A DNA stretch of 40,034 nucleotides from JBCCEJ01 sp039030335 (GTDB lineage Bacteria; Pseudomonadota; Gammaproteobacteria; HK1), in the NCBI GenBank assembly GCA_039030335.1, contig JBCCEJ010000054.1:1-40034 (forward strand). Direction: 5' to 3'. The translations under genes were made by a program, and so were the position numbers. Numbering within the stretch: the stretch's first letter is position 1; the number at the start of each line of letters is the position of its first letter. The notes below the pieces were generated by a model, which ran no database searches, was not told where the DNA came from, and saw only the letters and a list, made by a program, of their open reading frames with translations. Of the stretch, positions 15,983-23,543 are shown one piece after another.

Positions 15983-17194
15983 ATGTGGTATGACGGACTG
16001 ATGGGTCTGCTGAGATTCGACGGAGTGCTCGGCCTCAATGGCTGGGGCGTGGTCGGGTACGCTCTGCTCATCACACACATCACGATCGCGTCGGTCACGA
16101 TCTACCTGCATCGCTATTCCGCCCACCGGGCGCTGGAACTACACCCCGGGGTCAGACTGTTCTTCCGCGCCTGGCTGTGGATGACAACCGGCATGCTGAC
16201 GCGCGCGTGGACTGCCGTTCACCGCAAGCACCACGCGCGAGCGGAAACCGAAGAGGACCCGCATAGCCCGCAGACCCGTGGGTTGCTCAAAGTCATGCTC
16301 GAGGGCGCTGAGCTCTACAAAACAGAAGCAAAAGATCCGGAGACGCTCGCCAAGTACGGCAAAGGTACTCCTAACGATTGGTTCGAGCGCACGCTGTTCT
16401 CGCACGACCGGTGGGGCATCAGCATCATGTTCGTGGTGAACCTGATCCTGCTCGGTCCGATCGGCATCACCGTCTGGGCCGTGCAGATGGCCTGGATCCC
16501 CGTCTGGGCGGCCGGCGTGATCAATGGCCTTGGCCACCACTCCGGATACCGGAACTTCGAATGCGACGATGCCGCGACCAATCTGGTGCCCTGGGGCATT
16601 CTGATCGGCGGCGAGGAGCTGCACAACAACCACCACACCTTCCCGAGTTCTGCCAAGATGTCGGTGAAATGGTGGGAGTTCGATATCGGTTGGATGTATA
16701 TCCGCATCCTCAGCATGCTGGGCCTCGCCGAGGTGAAACGCCTGGCTCCGGTTGACGTGGGGCGCTCAGCCACTAAGGGCGAGATCGACATGGACATGCT
16801 GACCGGTGTCATCAACAACCGCTTTCACATCATGGCGCACTATGCGCGCACCGTCGTAGCCCCCCTCGTCGCGGCCGAGCGTGAGCGTGCAGATGCCGCC
16901 GGTGCACGGCTGCTGCGAGGCGCCAAGGCTGCGCTTTGCAGGAGCGAAGCTGTCATGGACGAGGCCAATCGCGCCTACTTGGATCAGCTTCGGGAACATT
17001 CCCAACTTCTCGATATGATCTACGAGAAGCGGCTTGAGCTGCAGGCGTTGTGGGAAAATCGCCACGCGACGAGGGAAGAACTGCATCAGTCGCTGGTCGA
17101 TTGGTGCCGAAAAGCCGAGGAGAGTGGCATCGATGTGCTGCGGGAGTTCGCGGCGCGTCTGCGAACCTACTCGATAGGGCCGTCTCCAGCCTGA
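15983..17194 (+). CDS. membrane fatty acid desaturase (delta9 acyl-CoA/acyl-lipid desaturase family)
   Basis: A membrane-bound di-iron desaturase that introduces a cis double bond into acyl chains and so adjusts membrane fluidity. All three histidine boxes are visible: HRYSAH at residues 43-48, HRKHH at 80-84, and HNNHH after GGEEL near residue 216; a GLGHH motif precedes the last. Hydrophobic segments flank the boxes (GYALLITHITIASVTIYL and others). The C-terminal 100 residues are soluble, helical and charged (LVAAERERADAAGARLL... through LREFAARLRTY) and would form coiled coil. I choose ATG 15983 (403 residues) with GAGAG upstream; GTG 15959 adds eight residues. It resembles the Pseudomonas DesB-type acyl-CoA desaturase group. 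Electron donor partner is not nearby. Confidence 0.92.
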   Translation: MWYDGLMGLLRFDGVLGLNGWGVVGYALLITHITIASVTIYLHRYSAHRALELHPGVRLFFRAWLWMTTGMLTRAWTAVHRKHHARAETEEDPHSPQTRGLLKVMLEGAELYKTEAKDPETLAKYGKGTPNDWFERTLFSHDRWGISIMFVVNLILLGPIGITVWAVQMAWIPVWAAGVINGLGHHSGYRNFECDDAATNLVPWGILIGGEELHNNHHTFPSSAKMSVKWWEFDIGWMYIRILSMLGLAEVKRLAPVDVGRSATKGEIDMDMLTGVINNRFHIMAHYARTVVAPLVAAERERADAAGARLLRGAKAALCRSEAVMDEANRAYLDQLREHSQLLDMIYEKRLELQALWENRHATREELHQSLVDWCRKAEESGIDVLREFAARLRTYSIGPSPA

Positions 17195-17338
17195 CAAACT
17201 CGGGAGAACGCAGCGTCAATCTGCCTGGCGACAGCGTCGGGCCGTTCAATGGTGTGTCGAATCGAGGAGGTTTGAGGGGGTGGCGCAGGTCGCGTCTGCG
17301 ATGCCGCCGAGCGCTCGGTCACATCAGTGCCGTGCTCC

Positions 17339-18136
17339 TCACCCCAGCAGATGCCCCGTCACGGTACCGCCGACCAGTTCGGGCTCTTCCATGACCAGCA
17401 TATGCCGCTGTCTCGGCACGATCACGAGCTTCGCGCCGCTGATCGCTGCCGCAAGACGCCGCGCCATATCAGGCGTAGTGCCCATATCCAACGCGCCGCA
17501 CATGACGAGAACCGGGCAGTTCACATGTTTCAGCATGTCGGCGGTAGTAACGTCTGCCCAGGCATAAACTTCTGACGCGATCAGATAGCCGGTACGATCA
17601 GACCCGGCAATGCACTGCCTGACCTGATCGACAAGTTCTCGGTGATCCGTTTGAAAAGCCGCGGAAAACCATCGCTGAATTGCGGAATCCGCGTTGGCTT
17701 CCGGCCCGTGGTTTTCAGCTTGCTTCAGGCGCCGCAGCATCATATCCCGCTGCGGCTTGAGGCGTCGGTATGCGGTGCTGATGAGTGCAAGACCAGCCGT
17801 GCGCTCGGGTGATCGCGCGGCTAGAGCTATCGCCACCTGTCCACCGAGATCGAATCCCATAACGTGAAAGGACGTGAGCTCGAGATGCTCAGCAAGGGTC
17901 AGAACCTGGTCGGCAAAGTCCTCGATGCGCGCCCCGGCGCGCGGAGCCGCACTCCCACCATGGCCCATGAGATCGACGCAGACCACCCTGAACGATTGGC
18001 TGAGCCGCGCCAGCTGCGGTGCCCACATGGTGTGGTCCAAACCAAGTCCATGCAGACATATCAACGCCGGACCGTCCCCCACTACAGCGTAACGGGTCCC
18101 GTCCGGGCTCAGTTCCGGCTGCAGGGTTGGCGACAT
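17339..18136 (-). CDS. alpha/beta hydrolase with Asp at the nucleophile position
   Basis: A 265-residue alpha/beta hydrolase. The oxyanion segment is LICLHGLGLDHTMW near residue 26, followed by VVCVDLMGHGGS. The nucleophile elbow, usually GxSxGG, reads GFDLGGQ, so the nucleophile is Asp96 (codon at 17849-17851). An Asp nucleophile is normal in haloalkane dehalogenases and epoxide hydrolases but not in the 3-oxoadipate enol-lactonase-like esterases this sequence otherwise resembles. The catalytic His is visible in PRQRHMLVMEEPE. I start at ATG 18136, where family members begin; upstream in-frame starts at 18214 and beyond add poor sequence. It is convergent with the desaturase gene and divergent from the GbdR-like regulator. 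Confidence 0.85.
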   Translation of the reverse strand: MSPTLQPELSPDGTRYAVVGDGPALICLHGLGLDHTMWAPQLARLSQSFRVVCVDLMGHGGSAAPRAGARIEDFADQVLTLAEHLELTSFHVMGFDLGGQVAIALAARSPERTAGLALISTAYRRLKPQRDMMLRRLKQAENHGPEANADSAIQRWFSAAFQTDHRELVDQVRQCIAGSDRTGYLIASEVYAWADVTTADMLKHVNCPVLVMCGALDMGTTPDMARRLAAAISGAKLVIVPRQRHMLVMEEPELVGGTVTGHLLG

Positions 18137-18504
18137 CTCGAATCTGCCAGTTGCGCGGCTATCGGCGAGCTCACAGCCGACCCGGGTCGGCGCGCCGATG
18201 TACCGCTCCTCCATACTCTCGCCGACGCTCGTGTTATGGCTCTGGTTGGGACTGCGGGCATGCGGCCCAAACAACCGACATGGCACTCTGGCGCAGTCCG
18301 AGCGCGCGACGCTAATCAAGTCCCTCCGTGGCCATACCCACGCCGCAGCGCGGAACAGAGCCACAGTATAACGAAACATGACACAGTATCGGTTTCAATG
18401 CACTGTCGACCGCTCGATCATTGCGCTTTATTCGCAACCCCATGAATATTCGCGGGGGCAATGCGGGTCTATACTCAGGTTAGCGACGACAACAGCATCA
18501 GATC
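18137..18504. promoter_or_regulatory. 368-base divergent intergenic region with direct repeats and two -10-like boxes
   Basis: The region separates the alpha/beta hydrolase gene from the regulator gene. It holds an eight-base direct repeat CACAGTAT at 18362-18369 and 18382-18389, a 20-base period (two helical turns). The first copy overlaps a minus-strand TATACT box (plus 18365-18370). On the plus strand a TATACT box lies at 18470-18475, about 30 bases before the GTG start of the regulator. Neither -10 box has a good -35. Direct half-sites two turns apart are a common form for AraC-type operators. Confidence 0.35.
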
Positions 18505-19497
18505 GTGTCTGAGACTTCCACTTTTACGTCCAACCCGCCAGAGCCATACCGATTCGGTTTCCTGTTGGTTCCGGGCTACTCGATGATCGCTTTCAGCTCC
18601 GCGCTGGAACCGTTACGCATGGCCAATCGGCTGTTGGGTCGAGAGGTCTATACGTGGCAATTGCTGAGCGAAACCGGCGCCGCCGTACAGGCCAGCAACG
18701 GCCTCAGTATCAGCCCGGAGTTAGGAGCGGAAGACGCCCGGGGAATGCACTCGGTCGCCGTCGCCGGTGGCGTGGATGTGCAACGAACCGCCACTCGCGG
18801 CGTGGTCGGGTGGCTGCAGCGCGTCGCGCAGCGAAAGGTGAGCGTAGGCGGGCTTTGCACGGGCACCTACCTGTTGGCCCGGGCAGGACTGCTGGATGGT
18901 TACCGATGCACCATCCACTGGGAGAATCTCGCGAGCCTGCGCGAGGAGTTTCCCGAACTGATCGTAACGACTGAGGTCATGGAACTCGACCGCGATCGGT
19001 TCACATGCTCAGGCGGTAGCGCACCACTGGACATGATGCTGAATATCATCAGCGCCCATCATGGTCAGGAACTCGCAAATGCGATCTCGGAGGTCTTCAT
19101 TTGTGAGCGGATCCGAGGGCGCCACGATCGCCAGCGCATTCCGCTACGAATGCGGCTTGGCACCAGCCAGCCCAAACTGATGGAGGCCGTCACGCTGATG
19201 GAGGCGAACATCGAAGAGCCGATGTCGCTGAACGAACTGGCACACCACGCGGGGCTCTCCAGACGTCAGCTGGAACGTCTGTTTCAGAAACATCTGGGGT
19301 GTGTACCCACGCGCTACTATCTGGAACTGAGGCTGACGAGAGCCCGCCAGTTGCTGCTACAGACGAGCATGTCCATCGTCGACGTGGCTTTTGCGTGCGG
19401 TTTTATCTCCGCACCGCATTTCAGCAAATGCTATAGAGATTTCTTCGGTCTGCCACCACGGGACGAACGCCGCCGTCGGGCGCGCCCACCTACCTGA
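18505..19497 (+). CDS. GlxA/GbdR-type transcriptional regulator (GATase1-like + AraC HTH)
   Basis: A 330-residue regulator of the GATase1-AraC group, to which GbdR, CdhR and SouR (glycine betaine, carnitine, sarcosine regulators) belong. The N-terminal DJ-1/PfpI-like domain (about residues 14-190) begins FGFLLVPGYSMIAFSSALEPLRMANRL and contains GLCTGTYLLARAGLLDGYR and CTIHWEN, which are characteristic of this group. The C-terminal AraC domain (about 225-325) has two helix-turn-helix motifs: LNELAHHAGLSRRQLERLF and IVDVAFACGFISAPHFSKCY. Start GTG 18505. Its 3' end overlaps the 3' end of the opposite corrinoid-activation gene by 67 bases. Context with sarcosine oxidase suggests it senses sarcosine, dimethylglycine or betaine and activates that operon. 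Confidence 0.9.
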   Translation: MSETSTFTSNPPEPYRFGFLLVPGYSMIAFSSALEPLRMANRLLGREVYTWQLLSETGAAVQASNGLSISPELGAEDARGMHSVAVAGGVDVQRTATRGVVGWLQRVAQRKVSVGGLCTGTYLLARAGLLDGYRCTIHWENLASLREEFPELIVTTEVMELDRDRFTCSGGSAPLDMMLNIISAHHGQELANAISEVFICERIRGRHDRQRIPLRMRLGTSQPKLMEAVTLMEANIEEPMSLNELAHHAGLSRRQLERLFQKHLGCVPTRYYLELRLTRARQLLLQTSMSIVDVAFACGFISAPHFSKCYRDFFGLPPRDERRRRARPPT

Positions 19498-21482
19498 TCC
19501 CCGTCTGTGCTGGCCACGCGCGGCTCGGGCAGCTTTACTTGCCGCGCCAGTTGATCGAACCGGGCGGTCTTGTGTGGGATGGCCATGGCCTCGACAAAGT
19601 GCTCCTGAAAGCGCGGCTCCACAGCCGTCTCCACTTTTTCGATCCGCCTTACCAAAGACTCGATTTCGGGCCGCGCGCTGCGATCCAGCAACGTGATTCG
19701 AGCGCCGGTTCCAGCCGCATTCCCGGCGGACGTAACCTGCGCCAGGTCGCAGTCGGGGATCATCCCCAGCACCATGGCGTACTTCACGTCGATATGGCTG
19801 CCGAAAGCACCCGCGAGCCGTATCCGGTCAACACGCTCGATGCGCAGTCGATCCATCAGCAGGCGCACGCCGGCATACAGCGCAGCCTTCGCGAGTTGGA
19901 TCGCACGTACATCGTTCTGTGTAATGACGATACGCGGCGCGCCGTCGTGCAGCAGGTACGCGTAGGTCCGCCCGTCTTCGACCACACGTGCCGAGCGAGC
20001 GGCATTGACGCCGTCGATGACACCGTCGGTGGTCAACACACCGGCCAGGAACATCTCGGCCACGACTTCGATGATGCCAGAACCGCAGATGCCGGTAATA
20101 CCTGTCTCGCCGAGGCCGTCCCTGAAGCCTGTTTCGTCGGACCAGGTGTCACAACCGATCACGCGAATGCGAGGCTCGAGCGTCTCAGGGTCAATACGCA
20201 CGCGCTCAATCGCCCCCGGAGCAGCCCGCTGCCCGCCGCTGATCTGTGCCCCCTCAAACGCCGGGCCCGTAGGGCTCGAGCAGGCGAGCAGCCGATCGCT
20301 GTTCCCGAGGACGATCTCCGCGTTGGTCCCGACATCGACGAGCAGCGTTACCGCCTCATCCACATGAGGCTGCTCGGACAATACGACGCCAGCGGTATCA
20401 GCACCGACGTGCCCCGCGATGCACGGCAGAACATAAGCCCGTGCGCCATCGTTGAGATTGAGACCAAGCTCCTCAGCACGGAGCGTCGTGGCTGCGTCGG
20501 TCGCCAGCGCAAAGGGCGCACCACCGAGTTCGATCGGGTTGATCCCAAGCAGCAGATGATGCATCACCGGGTTTCCGACGAGCGTGACCTCCATGACGTC
20601 GGAGACGGCGACATCGGCCTGTGAGGCCACCTCCGCGCACAGCGTATCGATCGCGTCCCTGACTGCAGCGGTCATCTCCACGTCGCCGCCGGGGTTCATC
20701 ATGATGTAGGACACCCGGCTCATGAGATCTTCTCCGAACCGGATCTGGGGGTTCATGATGCCGGCCGACGACAGTACTTCGCCGCTGGACAGCGCGCACA
20801 GATGCGCGGCGATGGTCGTCGAGCCAACGTCTACGGCGATTCCGTACGCGTCGGCCTTGAGCCCCGGCCACACGGCCACCACCCGTTCGCCATCGTGAAC
20901 GGCCACGGTGACGGCCCAGCTGCCTGTTCGCAGCGCAGTCTGCAACTGTTGCAAGACCCGTAAGTCGGCACGCTCAAGGTGTTGTAGCCCCCACTCGAAC
21001 TCGAGTGCATCGGCCAGACGTCGGAAGTCGCCGGCCGGATCGTGCATATCCGGCTCTTCCACTTCTACGTAGTAAAGCCTCACAGAGGGGTCCAGCGCGA
21101 TATCAGCGACTTCGGCGCGCTTTCGCACAACCTGCCGATGCACCTGGCTATCGGGTGGAACATCGATGACGACGTCCCCATTGATACGCGCCGAGCAGGC
21201 CAGGCGACGACCGTTTTCGAGAGCGCCTCCGTCCGCGATGAAGCGCTCCTCGTCTTCGCTGAACCCATTCAGATGCGCCGGCGCCGAAGTCACACCGTGC
21301 TTGGCGAACTCACCGGTTGCGTGCACAACCTGGCACCGCCCGCAAAGTGCCCTGCCGCCGCACACCGAGTCGATGTCGACCCCGAGTGAGCGTGCAGCCT
21401 GCAACAACGGGGTACCGACCGGGAACCGCCCGCGACGCCCTGAGGGCGTGAAGACAACCAGCGCTTCGCCGGCTTCAGGCAC
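19431..21482 (-). CDS. ASKHA-domain corrinoid activation protein with N-terminal 2Fe-2S ferredoxin (RACo/RamA-like)
   Basis: A 683-residue protein that reductively reactivates inactive Co(II) corrinoid to Co(I) at the cost of ATP. Domains in order: a ferredoxin with cysteines 41, 47, 50 and 96 (SVCGGRALCGRCQV ... RLACSARI), a linker domain, then an actin-like ASKHA ATPase with AYGIAVDVGSTTIAAHLCAL, the motif LVDVGTNAEIVLG and LAGAFGSHID (DUF4445/RACo C-terminal family). The tail is strongly basic (ARRRRSSRGGRPKKSL) and lies where the convergent regulator gene overlaps. I choose GTG 21482, which overlaps the upstream stop by eight bases and starts where homologs do; ATG 21530/21548 would overlap the upstream gene by 56 or 74 bases. 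Last gene of the sox-corrinoid array. Confidence 0.9.
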   Translation of the reverse strand: MPEAGEALVVFTPSGRRGRFPVGTPLLQAARSLGVDIDSVCGGRALCGRCQVVHATGEFAKHGVTSAPAHLNGFSEDEERFIADGGALENGRRLACSARINGDVVIDVPPDSQVHRQVVRKRAEVADIALDPSVRLYYVEVEEPDMHDPAGDFRRLADALEFEWGLQHLERADLRVLQQLQTALRTGSWAVTVAVHDGERVVAVWPGLKADAYGIAVDVGSTTIAAHLCALSSGEVLSSAGIMNPQIRFGEDLMSRVSYIMMNPGGDVEMTAAVRDAIDTLCAEVASQADVAVSDVMEVTLVGNPVMHHLLLGINPIELGGAPFALATDAATTLRAEELGLNLNDGARAYVLPCIAGHVGADTAGVVLSEQPHVDEAVTLLVDVGTNAEIVLGNSDRLLACSSPTGPAFEGAQISGGQRAAPGAIERVRIDPETLEPRIRVIGCDTWSDETGFRDGLGETGITGICGSGIIEVVAEMFLAGVLTTDGVIDGVNAARSARVVEDGRTYAYLLHDGAPRIVITQNDVRAIQLAKAALYAGVRLLMDRLRIERVDRIRLAGAFGSHIDVKYAMVLGMIPDCDLAQVTSAGNAAGTGARITLLDRSARPEIESLVRRIEKVETAVEPRFQEHFVEAMAIPHKTARFDQLARQVKLPEPRVASTDGDQVGGRARRRRSSRGGRPKKSL

Positions 21483-22383
21483 GGCGCCGGCGCCCGCCAC
21501 GCCGGCCGCCACGCGCACCGGCGGCTTCATTGCCAGCAGTTGGCTCACGATACCGGCCGATCCAGCGCCGGCACTCTGGGTCGACGCCCATCATCACGTC
21601 CGCACCCATGACCGCCTGCATGATCTCGCCATGCATCGGGTTCGTGATCGCCGAGGTCATGCCGGCACCGATCGCCATCGAAATGAAAGCCGCGTTCAGA
21701 CCGTTGCGGTTTGGCAACCCAAAACTCACGTTGGATGCCCCGCAGGTCGAGTTGACCTTCAACTCATCCCGGAGCCTGCGGATGATGTGGAATACCTGTC
21801 GACCGGCGTCGTTGATAGCGCCGATCGGCATGACCAGCGGGTCCACCACCACGTCCGCAGGCGAAATGCCATAGTCCTGCGCCCGTTCGACGATCTTGCG
21901 TGCGACATCAAAACGTACGTCGGGGTTTTCGGAAATGCCGGTCTCGTCGTTCGAGATCGCAACCACCGCGGCGTTGTACTTCTTGACCAGCGGCAACACG
22001 GTCTCCAACCGCTCTTCTTCGCCGGTGACGGAGTTGACCAGCGCCTTGCCCTGATAGACCTCGAGACCGGACTCCAGGGCGGCAACGATGGACGAATCGA
22101 TCGATAGCGGCACATCGGTGATCGACTGCACGAGTTGCACGGCCTCGGCGAGGATACGCGGCTCGTCCGCTAATGGGATGCCTGCGTTCACGTCGAGCAT
22201 ATGGGCGCCAGCCGCAACCTGCGCCAGCGCATCGGCTTCGACGCGCGAGTAGTCACCGTTGGCCATCTCCTCCGCCAGGATCTTGCGTCCCGTGGGATTG
22301 ATGCGCTCACCGATCACTACAAAAGGTCGCCCAAAACCAATCACGACCTCTTTCCGGGCCGAGCTGATTACCGTGTCTGTCAC
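21475..22383 (-). CDS. methyltetrahydrofolate:corrinoid protein methyltransferase (pterin-binding, AcsE/MtgA-like)
   Basis: A 302-residue TIM-barrel protein of the pterin-binding group (like AcsE, MtrH and the MetH folate domain), which moves a methyl group between the cobalt of a corrinoid protein and tetrahydrofolate. Motifs seen: VIGERINPTGRK at residues 23-34, HMLDVNAGIPLADEP around 61-75 (pterin-contacting Asp and Asn), PLSIDSS, and STCGASNVSFGLPNR near residue 214. It starts at GTG 22383 with GAGGA seven bases upstream. The last 18 residues (NEAAGARGGRRGGRRRRA) are arginine-rich and not family sequence. Separated from the upstream 'virulence factor' gene by 141 bases containing two hairpins, unlike the tight junctions elsewhere. 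Direction of transfer cannot be told from sequence. Confidence 0.9.
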   Translation of the reverse strand: MTDTVISSARKEVVIGFGRPFVVIGERINPTGRKILAEEMANGDYSRVEADALAQVAAGAHMLDVNAGIPLADEPRILAEAVQLVQSITDVPLSIDSSIVAALESGLEVYQGKALVNSVTGEEERLETVLPLVKKYNAAVVAISNDETGISENPDVRFDVARKIVERAQDYGISPADVVVDPLVMPIGAINDAGRQVFHIIRRLRDELKVNSTCGASNVSFGLPNRNGLNAAFISMAIGAGMTSAITNPMHGEIMQAVMGADVMMGVDPECRRWIGRYREPTAGNEAAGARGGRRGGRRRRA

Positions 22384-22406
22384 TCGTCATTCCTCGTGTC
22401 AACGCA

Positions 22407-22439
22407 ACGAGATTTCACGCCCTCCGGGCTGTGTCTCGT
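22407..22439 (-). other. bulged hairpin in the operon leader of the methyltransferase gene
   Basis: ACGAGA pairs with TCTCGT (22407-22412 / 22434-22439), CAC with GTG (22416-22418 / 22431-22433) and GCCC with GGGC (22419-22422 / 22426-22429) around a three-base loop, 13 pairs with two small bulges. In the transcript it ends about 24 bases before the GTG start of the methyltransferase, just ahead of the Shine-Dalgarno. No U-run follows, so it is not a simple terminator. Confidence 0.4.
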
Positions 22440-22455
22440 CAGGTGCGAATTGCTA

Positions 22456-22472
22456 GCGCCGGATGACGGCGC
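22456..22472 (-). other. six-pair hairpin upstream of the methyltransferase gene
   Basis: GCGCCG and CGGCGC pair perfectly around a five-base loop, 16 bases from the larger hairpin at 22407-22439 in the same 141-base gap. A stem this short and GC-rich can occur by chance in such sequence. Confidence 0.3.
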
Positions 22473-22524
22473 GTTCATGCGGCTGGACAGGTGCCGGGCG
22501 GAGGTCGCCCTGCTCCCGGCAACG

Positions 22525-22854
22525 CTAGCGGGTGGACGCCCGTCCGGCAGCTGCGTCCGGGTCGGCAAGCCCCTTCGCTTTGACCATGCGTTCGAGTTGC
22601 TCGTCACTGAACGCCGCCTCAAGACGTTCGGCGGCCTCGTTGGCTACCGCGTCCAGGTCCTCTATACAATCGCTGTATTCGCGCCGCCAGTCTTCCATGT
22701 ATGCGTCACTACTGCCCTTACCTGCGCGCATTGCGGCCCGATCGATCGCTTCCTGGAAGCGCGTACTCAACATAACCTTGGCCGTGCGCCTGCCCTGCTT
22801 TGCGATCACCTGAGCTGGAATGTCGCGCCAGTAGGTCGTGATAAGTTTCGCCAT
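22525..22854 (-). CDS. small 'virulence factor' family protein (Virulence_fact domain), associated with corrinoid methyltransferases
   Basis: A 109-residue protein beginning MAKLITTYWRDIPAQVIAKQGRRT, the signature opening of the family labelled 'virulence factor' in databases. The rest is helical and charged: a helix STRFQEAIDRAAMRAG, then DAYMEDWRREYSDCIEDLDAVANEAAERLEAAF. The name is historical; no virulence role is implied. In the organisms I recall, this family recurs beside corrinoid proteins and pterin methyltransferases, so it is probably an accessory part of that chemistry. It contains one cysteine. Start ATG 22854 is supported by GAGG six bases upstream and lies 10 bases after the DUF1638 stop. 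Mechanism unknown. Confidence 0.82.
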   Translation of the reverse strand: MAKLITTYWRDIPAQVIAKQGRRTAKVMLSTRFQEAIDRAAMRAGKGSSDAYMEDWRREYSDCIEDLDAVANEAAERLEAAFSDEQLERMVKAKGLADPDAAAGRASTR

Positions 22855-22864
22855 CGGTGCCTCG

Positions 22865-23500
22865 CTACTTCGCTACGGCACTGAGTTCAGGCGTGAATGC
22901 GACGGCCTGGGACAGTGCGACTTCGAGCGTGCCAAATCCGGTCATGCGATGCTCGAACTCGAGGCCCAACCGGTCGGCAGCGGCACGCGCCTCATGCATT
23001 CGGTCAACCTCAGGGCGCTGTTGCAAGTACACCACGCGCCGGTAATTGCCAAAGTACATGGACATCAGTTCCGGGTGCTTTTCGATGCCGAGCCCACGCA
23101 GGATCAGGCGCTCGAAGTTCCGCGCCAGAAAATCGGTCAGGTAGAACGTCCCGGGTTCCGCGTCGCTCAGTTCGAGGAACTGGGATGCGCCCGCGAAGAA
23201 TTCATAACAGTGCGCGCCGGGGATCCGCTCTACGCCGCGTGCCTGCAAAACTTCATCGAGCAAACCGCCGGTCCCGCAATCTGCGTAGGCAACGAAGATA
23301 CGTTGGAACTCACCGTCGTATCTGGCGATGCACTCATCAACCGCTGCGGGAATCAGATCCGGGCGGTTGTGGAGGTCGGCCGGTAAACACTGCACCCGCA
23401 TGTGGTTCCAGTCGTTCAACCGCCGCAGCGCCGTCACTTCATGGGCGATGGCTCCACACGCGATCACCAGCACGTCCGAACTGTCTGTTTGAAGTGTCAT
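22865..23500 (-). CDS. DUF1638 family protein (Cys/His-rich, probable metal binder)
   Basis: A 211-residue cytoplasmic protein of the DUF1638 family. Its conserved look comes from Cys and His residues at fixed places: Cys15 in VIACGAIAHE, Cys38 and His44 in QCLPADLHNRP, Cys75 in YADCGTGG, and His97-Cys98 in GAHCYEFF. The pattern suggests a bound metal or a metal/corrinoid-handling role, but no reaction is known to me. DUF1638 genes occur next to corrinoid proteins in proteobacteria and methanogens. I start at ATG 23500; the longer frame to 23644 overlaps the corrinoid gene. The gap to the corrinoid protein stop is about 43 bases, and to the 'virulence factor' gene 10 bases. Confidence 0.83.
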   Translation of the reverse strand: MTLQTDSSDVLVIACGAIAHEVTALRRLNDWNHMRVQCLPADLHNRPDLIPAAVDECIARYDGEFQRIFVAYADCGTGGLLDEVLQARGVERIPGAHCYEFFAGASQFLELSDAEPGTFYLTDFLARNFERLILRGLGIEKHPELMSMYFGNYRRVVYLQQRPEVDRMHEARAAADRLGLEFEHRMTGFGTLEVALSQAVAFTPELSAVAK

Positions 23501-23543
23501 GCCAGAACTGACCGGCCAGGCACGGCGCCCGGTTCGTTTGCGC

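Noticed and set aside
19539..20624. 361-residue plus-strand open frame opposite the ASKHA gene
   Set aside because: Shadow of the ASKHA coding frame; no domain pattern.
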